Shown piece by piece: positions 1 to 22,199 of a stretch of 64,000 bases of DNA. Position numbers and translations under genes: made by a program. Source of the DNA: Bugula neritina (Eukaryota; Bryozoa; Gymnolaemata; Cheilostomatida; Bugulidae); the NCBI GenBank assembly GCA_964035545.1, contig OZ037766.1, forward strand, positions 27,386,673-27,450,672, in the 5' to 3' direction. Under the pieces are notes generated by a model. That model saw only the letters and a list, made by a program, of their open reading frames with translations, was not told the origin of the DNA and searched no databases. Within the stretch, counting starts at the first letter, position 1. Every line of letters begins with the position of its first letter.

Positions 1-172
1 TTCTCCATTATAATTAAACGATAACTTATAATGAAAGCAGATTGAGTGCAGCAGCAAAAATAGCACGTTCATGGGGAGTAGATACTTTAGTACATTAGGC
101 AATAAAACATAAAGTTTGTAAAAGCTCAGGTCTTTAATAATATTCTTACCATAATACCCCTACTCAGGCTTA

Positions 173-760
173 GTCATGCTGATAGTAAGGTATTTGTGAC
201 AATGACTATCACTGAAACAATATCACTATCAGGATGAGTATCACTATGACTATGACACTCATACTGACTGAGTACTGCATTCACTTATTCAGTTTACAGA
301 TCAATTTCAAGTTATAAACTTTAGTGTTGTCATGAAATAAATAAATCAATAAGAACAATCACAATGGATAAGAATACCAATACGAATATGCTTGATCATC
401 ACAAAGTGAAAGTGACAATCATTATGATTTTCACAATGACAATGGTGAATGCCTGAATGGTAACCGTGATGACTCTTGAGTCATGGAGATCATCGTCGTG
501 AGTTGAGATGCATCATTCTGACTCTCAGACTCAGCACTGAATCTGACGCACAATGACTATCACTATGAACTTGAAGCATGAGTAATGACTTCTCAGTATC
601 ACTTACACTATCAGTATGAGTATGGCCATCACTATGACTATGAGACTGAGTATCTGTATGACTATCAGTATGGCCATCACTATGACAATGACTATCAGTA
701 TGAGTATCACTATCACTCACTATCAGTATGAAGATGAGTATCAGTATGAGTATCAGCTGT
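173..760. repeat. degenerate simple-sequence tract
   Basis: Long run of imperfect TATCA/CTATGA-type units (for example ACTATCACTATGA and TATCAGTATGAGTATC) that decays at its left end. Frames through it give low-complexity Ser-Asp-His-Thr peptides with no domain. It is a degenerate minisatellite or simple repeat, not a gene. Confidence 0.75.
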
Positions 761-763
761 AGC

Positions 764-799
764 AGTAGCACTAGCAGCAGCAGCAGCAGCAGCAGCAGA
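764..799. repeat. (CAG)n trinucleotide repeat
   Basis: About ten CAG units, the first few imperfect (CAGTAG, CACTAG). Followed at about 815-875 by a CTAAA/GTAAA-rich simple stretch. No coding context is visible. Confidence 0.8.
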
Positions 800-879
800 C
801 ACATTCTACATTAAACTCTAAGTCTAAGGACTAAGACTAAAACTAAAAGTAAAGTAAAACTAAAAGTAAAGTTAGGTAG

Positions 880-3540
880 TTTTGTAATTTATTATGTTTC
901 CGACTTTAGGTCACTATGCCTATAAACGAAACAACAATAGCGATGGCTAAAACTTCTTAAATTATTATTATTACACTGCGAGTGTGACTGTTGCAGTGAT
1001 TATACTTGATAGCAATACTATGAGTACGTAATTGATAGTAAGAACGATAGTACTAATCCCATTCACTAATTGTTTTTGTAAGCAACTATTTACATGAGCA
1101 GTTTAATTGGCTCATGTAAAGATGAAAATCATGCCTTTACTTTAATCAAAGAACTTACTGTTTTGATACGACTAATTCAAAGACAACAATTTTCTAAAAA
1201 TAATTCAGAAGAGTATGTAACTCCCATAATAATATTACTACATGCATAGTTCTTGGTAAAGTATAAACAGTACTGGTTTCTTGTATTATGACACTTACTT
1301 GGAATTCTGATAGATGCACTATTTATACAAAATGTGCACACTGTCTCAAATATGTTGACTTTACAAAAAAGTAAGCGAAAAATATATACCATGTATTATA
1401 AGTTAATGTGCAGCACAGCATTTAGAGATTGGTTATAAGTAGCAGTAGATGAATACATGCCCCATGTATAAAATAAAGTACTTATTGACCTCATATAGTG
1501 CAGAGTGAATAATTCAATACATTAATATAATATTCTCCTTATAAATGTTGATTGGCACATGTACAGTCTTTATTAAAACAATGATGGCTATGGTTAGGTT
1601 AGTTTGTGAATGCATTGAAAAAAGATTAAATGAGATCTTTTAAAAGTTGAGGAGAAAAAACTTGTACGTTATAAATTTTAATTTAGCTAGAAGCTTGTAA
1701 GCATTTTTGACTGTTTTGCACATGAGTTTATGGGGATAGTAAATTACATATGTATGGGGTGAGAAATTGGGATTAAAATAAGCAATTAAACAAAAAAATG
1801 GAATCTAAGGCAAAATATTATTTATAATAATAACATTATAACAGGTTATCTATTTATCGTAATTTTGTCTGTTTCAGCTTTTATTCAAAGCAAGTTTCGA
1901 ATTTATTTTTGTTAGTATAATATGTAAAAGACTAATACTATTGTAGTAAGAATATTGAGTAAAAGATCAATTATTGCAGTACACCTTATAGACTGTTTGT
2001 AGGTTGAACAAATACCCACCCACATACCTAATTAGCGTTGTAGAGAAAATAAAATTTTATATAAGCGCTGTGAATGTTCTAGTTAAAATAGTTAACTCAA
2101 GGTAAAAACTTATGTTCCCCAAAGCATTATGCGAACCCTCTGTGGTTTAGTTTGTTTGATATAAGAGTGAAAGGATAACTACTGAGAAATTATCCAAGGG
2201 TAAGACAATTAAGCTGATAAGATTTGAAACTTATTTACTCTTCTTAAACTTATACAGTACCTTTATTACTGTGCTATGTGTAATAGTCTACGTTTTCTCA
2301 CATTGAATGAGTATCTGATTTCAAACTGAATGGTGCTTTGTTGAAGGCATGCTAATCGCTGCATTTCCAAGCTAGTTCACATCAAATGAAAAAATTTTTC
2401 ATTTGATGTTTGGAAACCGTTGCATCAAATAAAAAATCTATTTGCATGATGCGAACTGCAATCAAAATTTCATCTATTCAAATAATGAGAAGTGATGGAA
2501 ACACAGTGAATGAGTAAAAACTGCCTTAATTTTAGTTATTGTAGCTGTATTAGTTTATTGAATGCAGAAAATTAACACAGGATAGTTAAGGGCATCCTCA
2601 GCAAGAATATCATAAATTTCTCTCAAAATGTAGTTCAGGTTCTTGAATAATATTGCTCTGCGGGTGGCATGCGTGTTGCCTACTTGCAATTGTTTAGCCT
2701 AAGATTAAACTACAACCAATAAGCAGCAACCTTCAATAGGGCTGCGTCATCTATCAACATTCCATTATGGGTGCTACATAAACAAAGTACAAAGCAAGCT
2801 ATTCATTATAGCCTGCCAGCTAGCAAGCCTGTAATTAATATGTACGCGCCAATATCTTCTCATCCCTACGTGCTCATTGAAGCGTGAAGTGCTGCGCGCT
2901 GCTAATTTTCTATGAAAAAATATAGCATTTTCAGTGTATAAATCACCAATTTATGGGCAATCTAGGAGAGTTATTGGAAAAAGAAAAAAACTTACACTGG
3001 AGAAATATCTCAGGATTCCAGCAGTGCAATTTTTATTCAGATATCATGTTTTCCTGCTGAGATATTTTACTGGTACTGAAAAGTCAGCTTTTCAGGCAAA
3101 ATTGGCCAAAATTGGGCAGTTTTTTGTCTATAACTTTGCAAAAAAAATGAAATTTGAAATTTCCAAAAAACTTACACTGGGGAAAAAAAAGATCTATAAC
3201 ATAGTTTTTAAATTTTGACTCTACCACAATTAGGTGAGATTTTATTTTACTGGTACAGAATTCTTATATGATTACAATGCAAACCTCAGCAAGGCAGTTG
3301 CAGCTAAAAGGTTGCCCTTAACTATCCTGTGAACTGGAAACTAATGCCATAATATTTTCAAAGGCTTGAGTAGTTTAGAGCTTTTAGTGGACCAGAGCTG
3401 ATTCATGAGTATCATACACAAGCGTGAACCTCAAACCTTACTTTTAGCATAGTATGTTTTTATCATATAACAGGTAGACCATCCAAATTGTGAACTGCTA
3501 ATTATTAATAAACTTGTCAAAAACAGACTTTAAGCAAACT
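880..3540. other. intergenic stretch, no gene recognised
   Basis: AT-rich sequence with only short open frames in all six frames, none resembling a known family or showing flanking splice sites. The one structural item is the small hairpin near 2.4 kb. It lies downstream of the minus-strand 12-exon gene. Confidence 0.5.
2379..2409. repeat. short perfect hairpin
   Basis: ACATCAAATGAAAAA is followed, after one base, by its reverse complement, giving 15-nt arms. A further TTTGCAT/ATGCAAA-type half repeat lies just downstream. Could be a remnant of a small transposon end. Confidence 0.6.
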
Positions 3541-3542
3541 TG

Positions 3543-3548
3543 TTTATT
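3543..3548 (-). terminator. polyadenylation signal of the 12-exon gene
   Basis: AATAAA on the minus strand about 92 nt beyond the stop codon at 3640. Spacing suits a short 3' UTR. Chosen by position and consensus only. Confidence 0.5.
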
Positions 3549-3639
3549 GGATTATTGCAATTATATAAAAAAGTAGCATATTTTCTCATTATTTCAGCAA
3601 TAAGGATCTTGCAAGTTTTCATCTATTTAAGAAATGTTT

Positions 3640-13518
<9,879 letters not shown>

Positions 13519-13587
13519 GACTGGAGCTTTGATATGAAGATTTAGATGATTTAGGAAGAAGTGAACAGCTAGAAGGAGTGTATTACG

Positions 13588-13594
13588 TTATATA
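13588..13594 (-). promoter_or_regulatory. TATA box of the 12-exon gene
   Basis: TATATAA on the minus strand, 70 nt upstream of the chosen ATG at 13518, leaving room for a 5' UTR of about 40 nt. The same layout is seen at the paralogue with its ATG at 22081, which supports both starts. Confidence 0.6.
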
Positions 13595-13599
13595 CCCAC

Positions 13600-16500
13600 A
13601 ATGCATGATTTATCTATGTCAAAAATGAGCCATAAAAATCTTACCTACAATACTTGAGCTTTGGAGCTGCTAAAAATTTTAACCTTGTAAAACAAAATAG
13701 ATAAGATATGCAACAAGTGGGCGACTTTTGAGTGATTAACTAAAATGCGTAATATATTTAAACAACAGGGAATTTAACTGGGAAGACGACATCTTTTCTT
13801 TATCGATTTGACGTCATTATCATTAATTGAAAAGGTTTAAATTGCACATTAGTAATGCCCATTTTGTAGTTCTTAAACATTTCTAGGAATCATTTGTTTT
13901 GTTTATAATAGAATAAGGAATAATATTCAAAAAAGATTTAAAAAAAAATAATACTGATGTATTGTAGTCACTACATATATTTGCCTACTATATTGGTGCA
14001 ACATAACTTTGCTTATGGTTTTTTCTTAATTTTGTTTTCTTTCTATATTATGTTTTCTTCTCAATCTATAAAAATGGGATCTTTCCTATTTTATAATTAT
14101 GTGAATAAAACTGTCATGCTGAAAACAATTATAATAATATTATATAATATAATATAAAGTAGGCTTGCGGAAAGACCAATTTTTAAAAACAATAGCTGAA
14201 TAAATGACGGTGAATCACAATTTTTTAATAAAATGGAAGCTTTAGAGTGGCAATACAACTTCTAAATATCCAACTTTGCAAGCAACTAGCCTGTGCATGT
14301 ACTGATCAGTTTTACCAATGCCTTTACTTATACTTAAGTTACTGACTAGTAAATTTGACAGCCTCTTTTTATGGTTAAGTTAAGTTGTAAATTTGAAATT
14401 TTTTTTGAAACTTAAAACATTTAATATTTTGAATAAGCTTTTGAGAATAACAATTACGTTTATAATAATATGTATAAATTGTGTCAAATCAACCAGATTT
14501 CAGAAAGTCCCACGCCTTTGCGTCTCAGATTTTGTTCATGTTTACACCAAATGGACCTGCACATGTCCTGAGTACTATTCTTGAATATTTCTGGCCTGAC
14601 ACAAAATTTTTTTGAGAAATGACTACTTTCGTGAACAAAGGTTGGGAAAAATTTTGAGGAAAATTTGTGATTTCTACTTTTAGACCAATTTATCAATCTT
14701 CATATCTCAAACATTTTTCTAGACTAAGCCTTAAAATTTGCTGTGTGATCTGGTGACACCTATCAATTTGCACTAGTAGTGACACATATTGCAGAATACT
14801 TTGCGTGCATATATGCTAGGCGATTGAATATTGGCAAATTTTTGTAAATTTTGAAAAATTTCGAATATTTGCCACATCATAAAAGGCGTTTATTTTTATT
14901 TCACTTTCATAAATCTTTATCCATAAATAGTTGATTATGGTGACTTTATACTCCTCAATTTGTGTAATTTTGAAAATATAATATTTTCCGAGATATTGAC
15001 ACCCAAAGTTAAGAAAATGTGACAATTCGCCCAACTTCACAAAGATGTAACCTGATGTTTGAATACAGTAAAATTTTTCAAACAAGCATTTTTCGTAGGG
15101 TCATTTAGTGTATTTTGTAGATTTATAAGTTTTAATGTTCTTATATTGTCCGAACTTAACGTAAATCGCACGGAAAAATGGTATATGTACGAAAACCGAC
15201 AGAATGCAATTTTTCAATATAATATGTTAGGATCATACATTTTTTATTATTCCTATTGGTCAAAATATCAAGTAGATACGTATATATTATTCCTATTTAT
15301 GTCAAATCCACTGAAAGTTACAATGAAATCCGATTTGTGTGCAATATTGTAAACAGATTCTGCTGCAAAGGGTGGGCATTTGTTGAGTTGATGCGGAATG
15401 ACCCATAACTAGGTAATAAATTTCTACATTCAAAACAAATAATTTCCAAACAGATGAATACTGTTTGTAAAGTTTATGAATAATATGCAAAGTACTTCCC
15501 TGATTACAGGGTCAGCTGTTCAAATTCCACAGAAACCGCTTTGAAGTGTGTTCTAAAGATAAATACTCAAGATGCAATGAATACTCTAAATACTTATGAA
15601 TTACATAATATATCTCAAGTGACAATAAAACACATTACTGAAATATTGCTCACTAGGTTTACTTTGCTATAGATCAAAGGCGTTGAAGAACCCATTTGAT
15701 AACCTACTGTATATCTACAACTATGTGCTCTTATACTAACTTAGTCATCCTTTTAATAATGCTACATATTCCTTGAAAAAATTTAAATATATTTGACAAG
15801 CAATATATTATTAAGATACACGGTGATATTATTAAATGGTCTTGACACTGCTATACTTATACACCAAAGAAAGATAAAACCTAAGATTACGAATTCATGC
15901 CTTTTTGAATAGATGTGGAACCAGAACATCTGCTGAACAAAGCTTTAGCACGTGCACAAGTTTATCACACAGGTTATTGCACAGATATAGTTTTCATAAA
16001 TTCATAATGTAAATATAAAAAAAATATATATGGCTGGTTGAACAGCACTGTATTTAAAAACAGCAGTATAGCTGCCTATATAATCATCATGTAATTTTTC
16101 AAACATCTGTAGAGCACATAAATAGTAGTCTACATAAATAGATAAAACAAACATGCAACTGTAAAGCCATTTTTTCCAAACAAATGCAGGGAATGATATT
16201 TTCACTGCACACTACTATATTTTATTAAAAGAGCAGAGCAAAAAGTGAACTGAAAAAGAATATGTACAATATAAATGAAAGCTACAATTCAATATGTTGT
16301 ATAGCTACAAGCTGTAACAATATGGAAAGCTATAGGAAGGGGATAGGCTGATCACAGTACTAAAGTAATTGGGAACTATTTCTTCTAACAGATTTCTCTC
16401 AGAGGTGCAGCAGTTTCAATTGGAAACTGGCTCGAGCCATTCTATATGTATTTATTTCTTTGACTATACCTAATGGAAACACTTTGGTATATAATATGTA

Positions 16501-16845
16501 TGCATGTTTTGTTGCGGTATTAAATTTACTATACATGCTGTATAAATTATAATCTATAAATTTACAGTGTTTTAATGAATCATATAAGTAATGAATCAGT
16601 TAGCAAATGAAAATTGAAATAAACGAAATTTTACACAATAAGGAATGTGTTAATATAAAATTTCATATCTGCATGTGAGCTGTGAATTTATCTCTTTTCA
16701 GTTTTTGGTTACTTTTTATTTGTTATTTGCATATGTTATATATTACGCAACTAAATAACAACTCCTTTTCAGACAAATAGCTTCATTTCTATAGTTCTAA
16801 GTTCAGCCAATAGGAAAATGATGGCAAGCTTTAGTTAATCAATTC
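13600..16845. other. intergenic stretch, no gene recognised
   Basis: AT-rich DNA between the 12-exon gene and the palindrome/retroelement region. Open frames of 60-97 codons occur on both strands (for example 14816-15085 and 15059-15352) but overlap each other, lack recognisable motifs and have the Phe/Ile/Lys-rich composition expected by chance here. Confidence 0.5.
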
Positions 16846-16847
16846 CC

Positions 16848-17027
<180 letters not shown>

Positions 17028-17123
17028 AAATGAGTGTTTATAAAACGTTACTAGAGTGCTCTATAGAAATAAATCTAGAGCATAAACATTAGAAGAAATA
17101 AAATGAGATTTGATTAATATAAT

Positions 17124-17184
17124 GGCATTTATTACTAGTAGTTTCGTACACAAAAACGATGTGCACTCGTCAGATAAATTTGCC
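17124..17184 (-). ncRNA. hammerhead ribozyme (minus-strand copy)
   Basis: Exact mirror of the plus-strand ribozyme at 17193-17253 in the other palindrome arm. Core boxes CTGACGA and GAAA, six-pair helix II, two-pair helix III with a five-base loop, and GTA before the predicted cut between 17133 and 17132 (minus strand). Its presence in an opposite orientation to the downstream reverse transcriptase is unusual. Confidence 0.72.
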
Positions 17185-17192
17185 ACTAATTT

Positions 17193-17253
17193 GGCAAATT
17201 TATCTGACGAGTGCACATCGTTTTTGTGTACGAAACTACTAGTAATAAATGCC
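17193..17253 (+). ncRNA. hammerhead ribozyme (plus-strand copy)
   Basis: Order on the plus strand: helix I 5' side GGC-AA-ATTTAT (17193-17203); core CTGACGA (17204-17210); helix II GTGCAC/GTGTAC (17211-17216 with 17226-17231, one G-U pair) around a nine-base loop; GAAA (17232-17235); helix III of A-U and C-G pairs closed by TACTA (17237-17241); GTA (17242-17244); helix I 3' side ATAAAT then GCC (17245-17253). All invariant core bases are present. Predicted self-cleavage is after A17244. Very short helix III is typical of hammerheads known from Penelope-like elements, and a decayed Penelope reverse transcriptase lies about 160 nt downstream on the same strand. Confidence 0.8.
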
Positions 17254-17287
17254 ATTATATTAATCAAATCTCATTTTATTTCTTCTA

Positions 17288-17408
<121 letters not shown>

Positions 17409-17410
17409 AC

Positions 17411-18760
17411 AGGAACCTAAGTAGAGCATTAGATTTTGCATCTCTTCATGTACAGATAACGCAGGAAGAGCGGTAAATTATCATGCATACAAAAAAGTCA
17501 CTCCTATACAACAAAGGTGAAGTGTGACGCAAAACTACAGCGGATCAGCTATTTGATGTAACTATGGGGAGTTACGATGGAGCAGAGACCTGTGAACTTG
17601 TAGGCACATTTCTCTTATATCATGTGACCAGTAAGCATGGGGCCCCATTTTCAGTTTATATCGAGATGATGGTTTAGGTGTCTTAAAATCTTTGGCTAGA
17701 ACCATTGAGGCTACAAAAAAGGACATATGCAACATTTTCAAACAATATGGGTTAAGAATTACAATTGAGGCGAATAAAAAAACAGTAAACTTTTTAGATA
17801 TCCACCTCAACCTCACAAACGAGATATAACAACCACATAACAAGCCAAACAACATCCCCACATATAATGTTCATGCAAAATCCAACCACCCACCATCTAT
17901 TATTTGTAACATCCCATAATCCATAAACAGATGACTTTCATCCATCTCACCCAGCTCTACCACATTCAACAACACAGCAATCTATCAACAAGCACTCATT
18001 AAAAGCGGATACATTCATAAGCTAAATTTCCACACACCCACACAAGGCACAAAGAAACCAAACCGTAGAAGAAAGGTAACATGGTTCAACCTTCCTTTTA
18101 GTAAAAATGTAGCTAATAACATCGGCAAAGGGTTTCTCAAAATTACTCGTGAGGAGTGTCTCCCCAGTCATGAACTCTACAGAATTTTTAATAGTAAAAC
18201 ATTAAAAGTGTCATATAGCTGCATGCCCAATATAGCAGCAATTATAAACAGCCACAATAAGAGAGTACTGAAGTCAGAAGAACAGGAACATCATACAAAT
18301 ACACTCAAGCCATGCAACTGCAAAAATTAAAAAGAATTGCCCACTGAGTGGCCAGTGCTGTACTGAGGCTGTTGTTTACCAGGCAACAGTCACCAACAAC
18401 AACACAGCAGCAGAGACATACGTGGGACTAACTCAAAACCAGTTCAAATACCGGTACAATAATCATACAGCCAGCTTTGGGAACACCAGTAAACAAAACT
18501 CCACTGTGCTAAGCAAACATATATGGAAGTTAAAGAACAACAGCATAGCTTATAAGATAAAGTAGAAAATTTTAGCCAAGGCACAACCATGCAACAAGCA
18601 ATCACTACTCTGCAAGCTGTGTCTGCTAGAAAAGTACTTCATAATATGCAAGCCACATCTATCCTTACTAAACAGCCGCAATGGGATCATATAACAACAT
18701 GCAGGCACGCTAGAAAGCTCCTCTTAGAGAATGTGACTTTATATTATAATCTTTTAATTA
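17411..18760 (+). pseudogene. decayed Penelope-like retroelement (RT plus GIY-YIG endonuclease)
   Basis: Interrupted coding remnant on the plus strand. Order: RALDFAS (about 17426) with two in-frame stops soon after; MGSYDGAETCELVG (about 17563); after a frameshift, reverse transcriptase motif C as YRDDGL near 17660; ANKKTVNFLDIHL near 17770-17810; then KVTWFNLPFSKNV near 18075 and KVSYSCMPN near 18205. A Cys-rich linker (CNCKN...CPLSGQC, near 18320) precedes a GIY-YIG-type endonuclease: VVYQATV, then YVGLTQNQFKYRYNNH, then LSKHIWKLK. RT followed by GIY-YIG is the hallmark of Penelope-like elements. Stops and frameshifts show it is dead; the N-terminal half of RT is missing. Confidence 0.85.
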
Positions 18761-18820
18761 CTTTCATTTTATCCAACTATATATTTTAATCCATTGGCTT
18801 TATAGCTTTTATACACATTT

Positions 18821-20038
<1,218 letters not shown>

Positions 20039-20570
20039 TATAGCTTGTAATGGTGCAATGTCTTGACTTTACTAAACATTTCCCTTAAATATTGAGTATA
20101 CTATATCTCAAGAGTTAATTTTATATACTGCATTTGCTTTGCTTTATTTTGTTGTTTTATATAATGCTCAACTTCGTTTGTACATTCTATATCTGCCTGT
20201 GTACATTTATTCCACTTTCTTAACTTTATTTTATACACATGCATGTGCCACAACCTTGCAGCGATTACAGTATAGCTATGTTTACCTGATTATTTTACTT
20301 ATGCTTTTATAACTTTATATTTAAATTCATATTGCAAGTTTTTGAAAAATGAAATATTATTGAAGATAATTTTAAAATGTGATTTTGACATAGGAAGTTG
20401 TTATGGTTACTTACTTGACAATTATAACAACCAATAAACTTTGATTAAATTATTGCAATATGAAGATTATGAAATAACAACTAGAGAGAACTTATTGAGA
20501 ACAACAAAAACAGTCAAATTTTGGCAAACTGAGATTTAAAGTTTATTACGATTCATGTACATTTAAAAAG

Positions 20571-20576
20571 TTTATT
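20571..20576 (-). terminator. polyadenylation signal
   Basis: AATAAA on the minus strand, 48 nt beyond the stop at 20624 of the two-domain gene. A second copy is near 20542. Confidence 0.5.
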
Positions 20577-20623
20577 TGCTTGTAAATGAGGGCAAAAAAA
20601 CCATTTTTCTAGCTTCGGGAGAG

Positions 20624-22081
20624 TTAAGCCTTGCATTCTGTGTCCTCAGGCCAATTGCAAACGCACTTTTCAAGGTCAAATTGGAGATCTGCGGGGCAGT
20701 TGAATACTACAGGTGGAAGGATATCAGTTTCTTGAGTGAATTGCCTACAGTTGGTACCTTCCACTGGAGCGTACATGTTACCATGCTCTTCACAATAATC
20801 TAAAATGTAACAGTTCTTTTGTAAGAAAAAATTTTTTTTCTCATGTCAACTGTTGTAGAACAATTTATATCTAAATTTAGTCATGTTTAAATAATAGCAG
20901 ATGTAATAAAATGTGGCAATTCTATTTGCAATAAATAATATCAGTTATGCATGCTAATAAACGTTTGAAAGAAAACAGTTCTTGGTATTCTCATATTATA
21001 GTGGATGATATTTTAAGCTTGAAGAACGACAAAATATAGTTTTAGTTGTACCCTGTAGTCAAATGAAGGAAATTTGATGTCTTTTGAAACTAAAAAAGTT
21101 TATTATTACTGCAAATATTTATTCAATAAAGCATATATCTTTACTGCTCGTGCAAAACTAACTATACAAAGTAGATTGTTTTAGCCAGCAACAGAGATTA
21201 TTTAATGTGTTTCGGGTTGTTTTGAAGCTGATGAATAAAGTGAAAATACCTGAAGATGGTACAGATTCCTTGGCAGGTGGGCAATCAGCCGGGCAGCGAA
21301 CCAAGTTTTCCCAATTGCAGACGCAAGATTCTACGTCAAATAAAAGATTTTTGGGACAGTTGATAGTTCTGGCTTCTGAAAACATAGTTTGATGAGCAAA
21401 CTGTGTACAGTTACTCATTGAGGTGTAGGTGTTGCCTCTCTCTGTACAGGAACAACCACTAACTGAAACAAAGCAACCAAATATTTGATATAATCATTTT
21501 CTAATATTGTAAGTTGTAACACTTATATGAAAGTATTACAAAAACTCAAATAGTTACACAATCGCAACCAAATATATTTAAACGTCAAGACATATATTAG
21601 TTTTGCAAAGAAATAGCTGCAAATATAAAGATTAATCTGGTGTGAATAATGTGCTATAAAATAATCTAAATTAGCATGATTTTGTATGAATGCCTGGTTT
21701 GAAAAATGCATTATGTATACGATAGTTGTGAATCTGGCTTTCATATCTTCTTGTTGAACCACTACATTTATGCTTATCAAACATTAGAAAAAATCACAAT
21801 ATAGTGTTACTACAGTTAAAACAAATGAGTAATAAAAAATTAAAACTTTCGCCTCCCAACAGATAGAACTTATAATATTTTAGTGAGAGCATTTTTATAG
21901 TTTAAAAATTATTACACAAGTAATAAGAACTATTTTACAAATGAAAAATAATGATAGGAATTTATTTAGATTGCATATGTATGTTCTATAACTTATATTT
22001 AATATACTTACTCTTTTGTGATGTTGCCCAAGCTCCATAAGAAACATAAGCAATGCAAAAAGCTGCTAAGTAAATCTTCAT
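20624..22081 (-). CDS. secreted protein with two CBM14-like Cys-rich domains
   Basis: Three exons read from 22081 down: 22012-22081, 21250-21462, 20624-20799. They total 459 nt (152 residues plus TAA), and both introns are phase 1. Exon 1 is a signal peptide, MKIYLAAFCIAYVSYGAWA, close to that of the 12-exon gene, so the two are paralogues. Exon 2 carries an 8-Cys domain (C-S-C-TERGN..., CPKNLLFD, CVCNW) plus a short PAKESVPSSG tail; there is no repeat linker. Exon 3 carries a 6-Cys domain (YCEEHGN..., CPADLQFD, CVCNW) and stops two residues after the last Cys. Likely extracellular; chitin binding is inferred from the family only. The exon layout equals the first domain, minus linkers, plus the last domain of the large gene. 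Confidence 0.86.
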
Positions 22082-22166
22082 AGCTGCAGGGAAGTGAGTT
22101 TCTGACTTTCTAGAAGATTCTACCTGGAAAGCTGTGGACGAGTGACAGGAGATAAAATTGTAGCAA

Positions 22167-22174
22167 CTTATATA
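22167..22174 (-). promoter_or_regulatory. TATA box of the two-domain gene
   Basis: TATATAAG on the minus strand, 86 nt upstream of the ATG at 22081. Leaves a 5' UTR of about 55-60 nt, with no intron needed. Confidence 0.6.
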
Positions 22175-22199
22175 CTAGCTAGCTTACTGCAAATCTTTA

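Noticed and set aside
14816-15352. Overlapping opposite-strand frames of 89 and 97 codons
   Set aside because: Low-complexity composition typical of chance frames in AT-rich DNA, no splice context, no motif.
21228-21250. CTGATGA followed by GTGAAAAT, a hammerhead-like pair of boxes
   Set aside because: No helix II can form between the boxes, and the site lies at the 3' end of a coding exon region.
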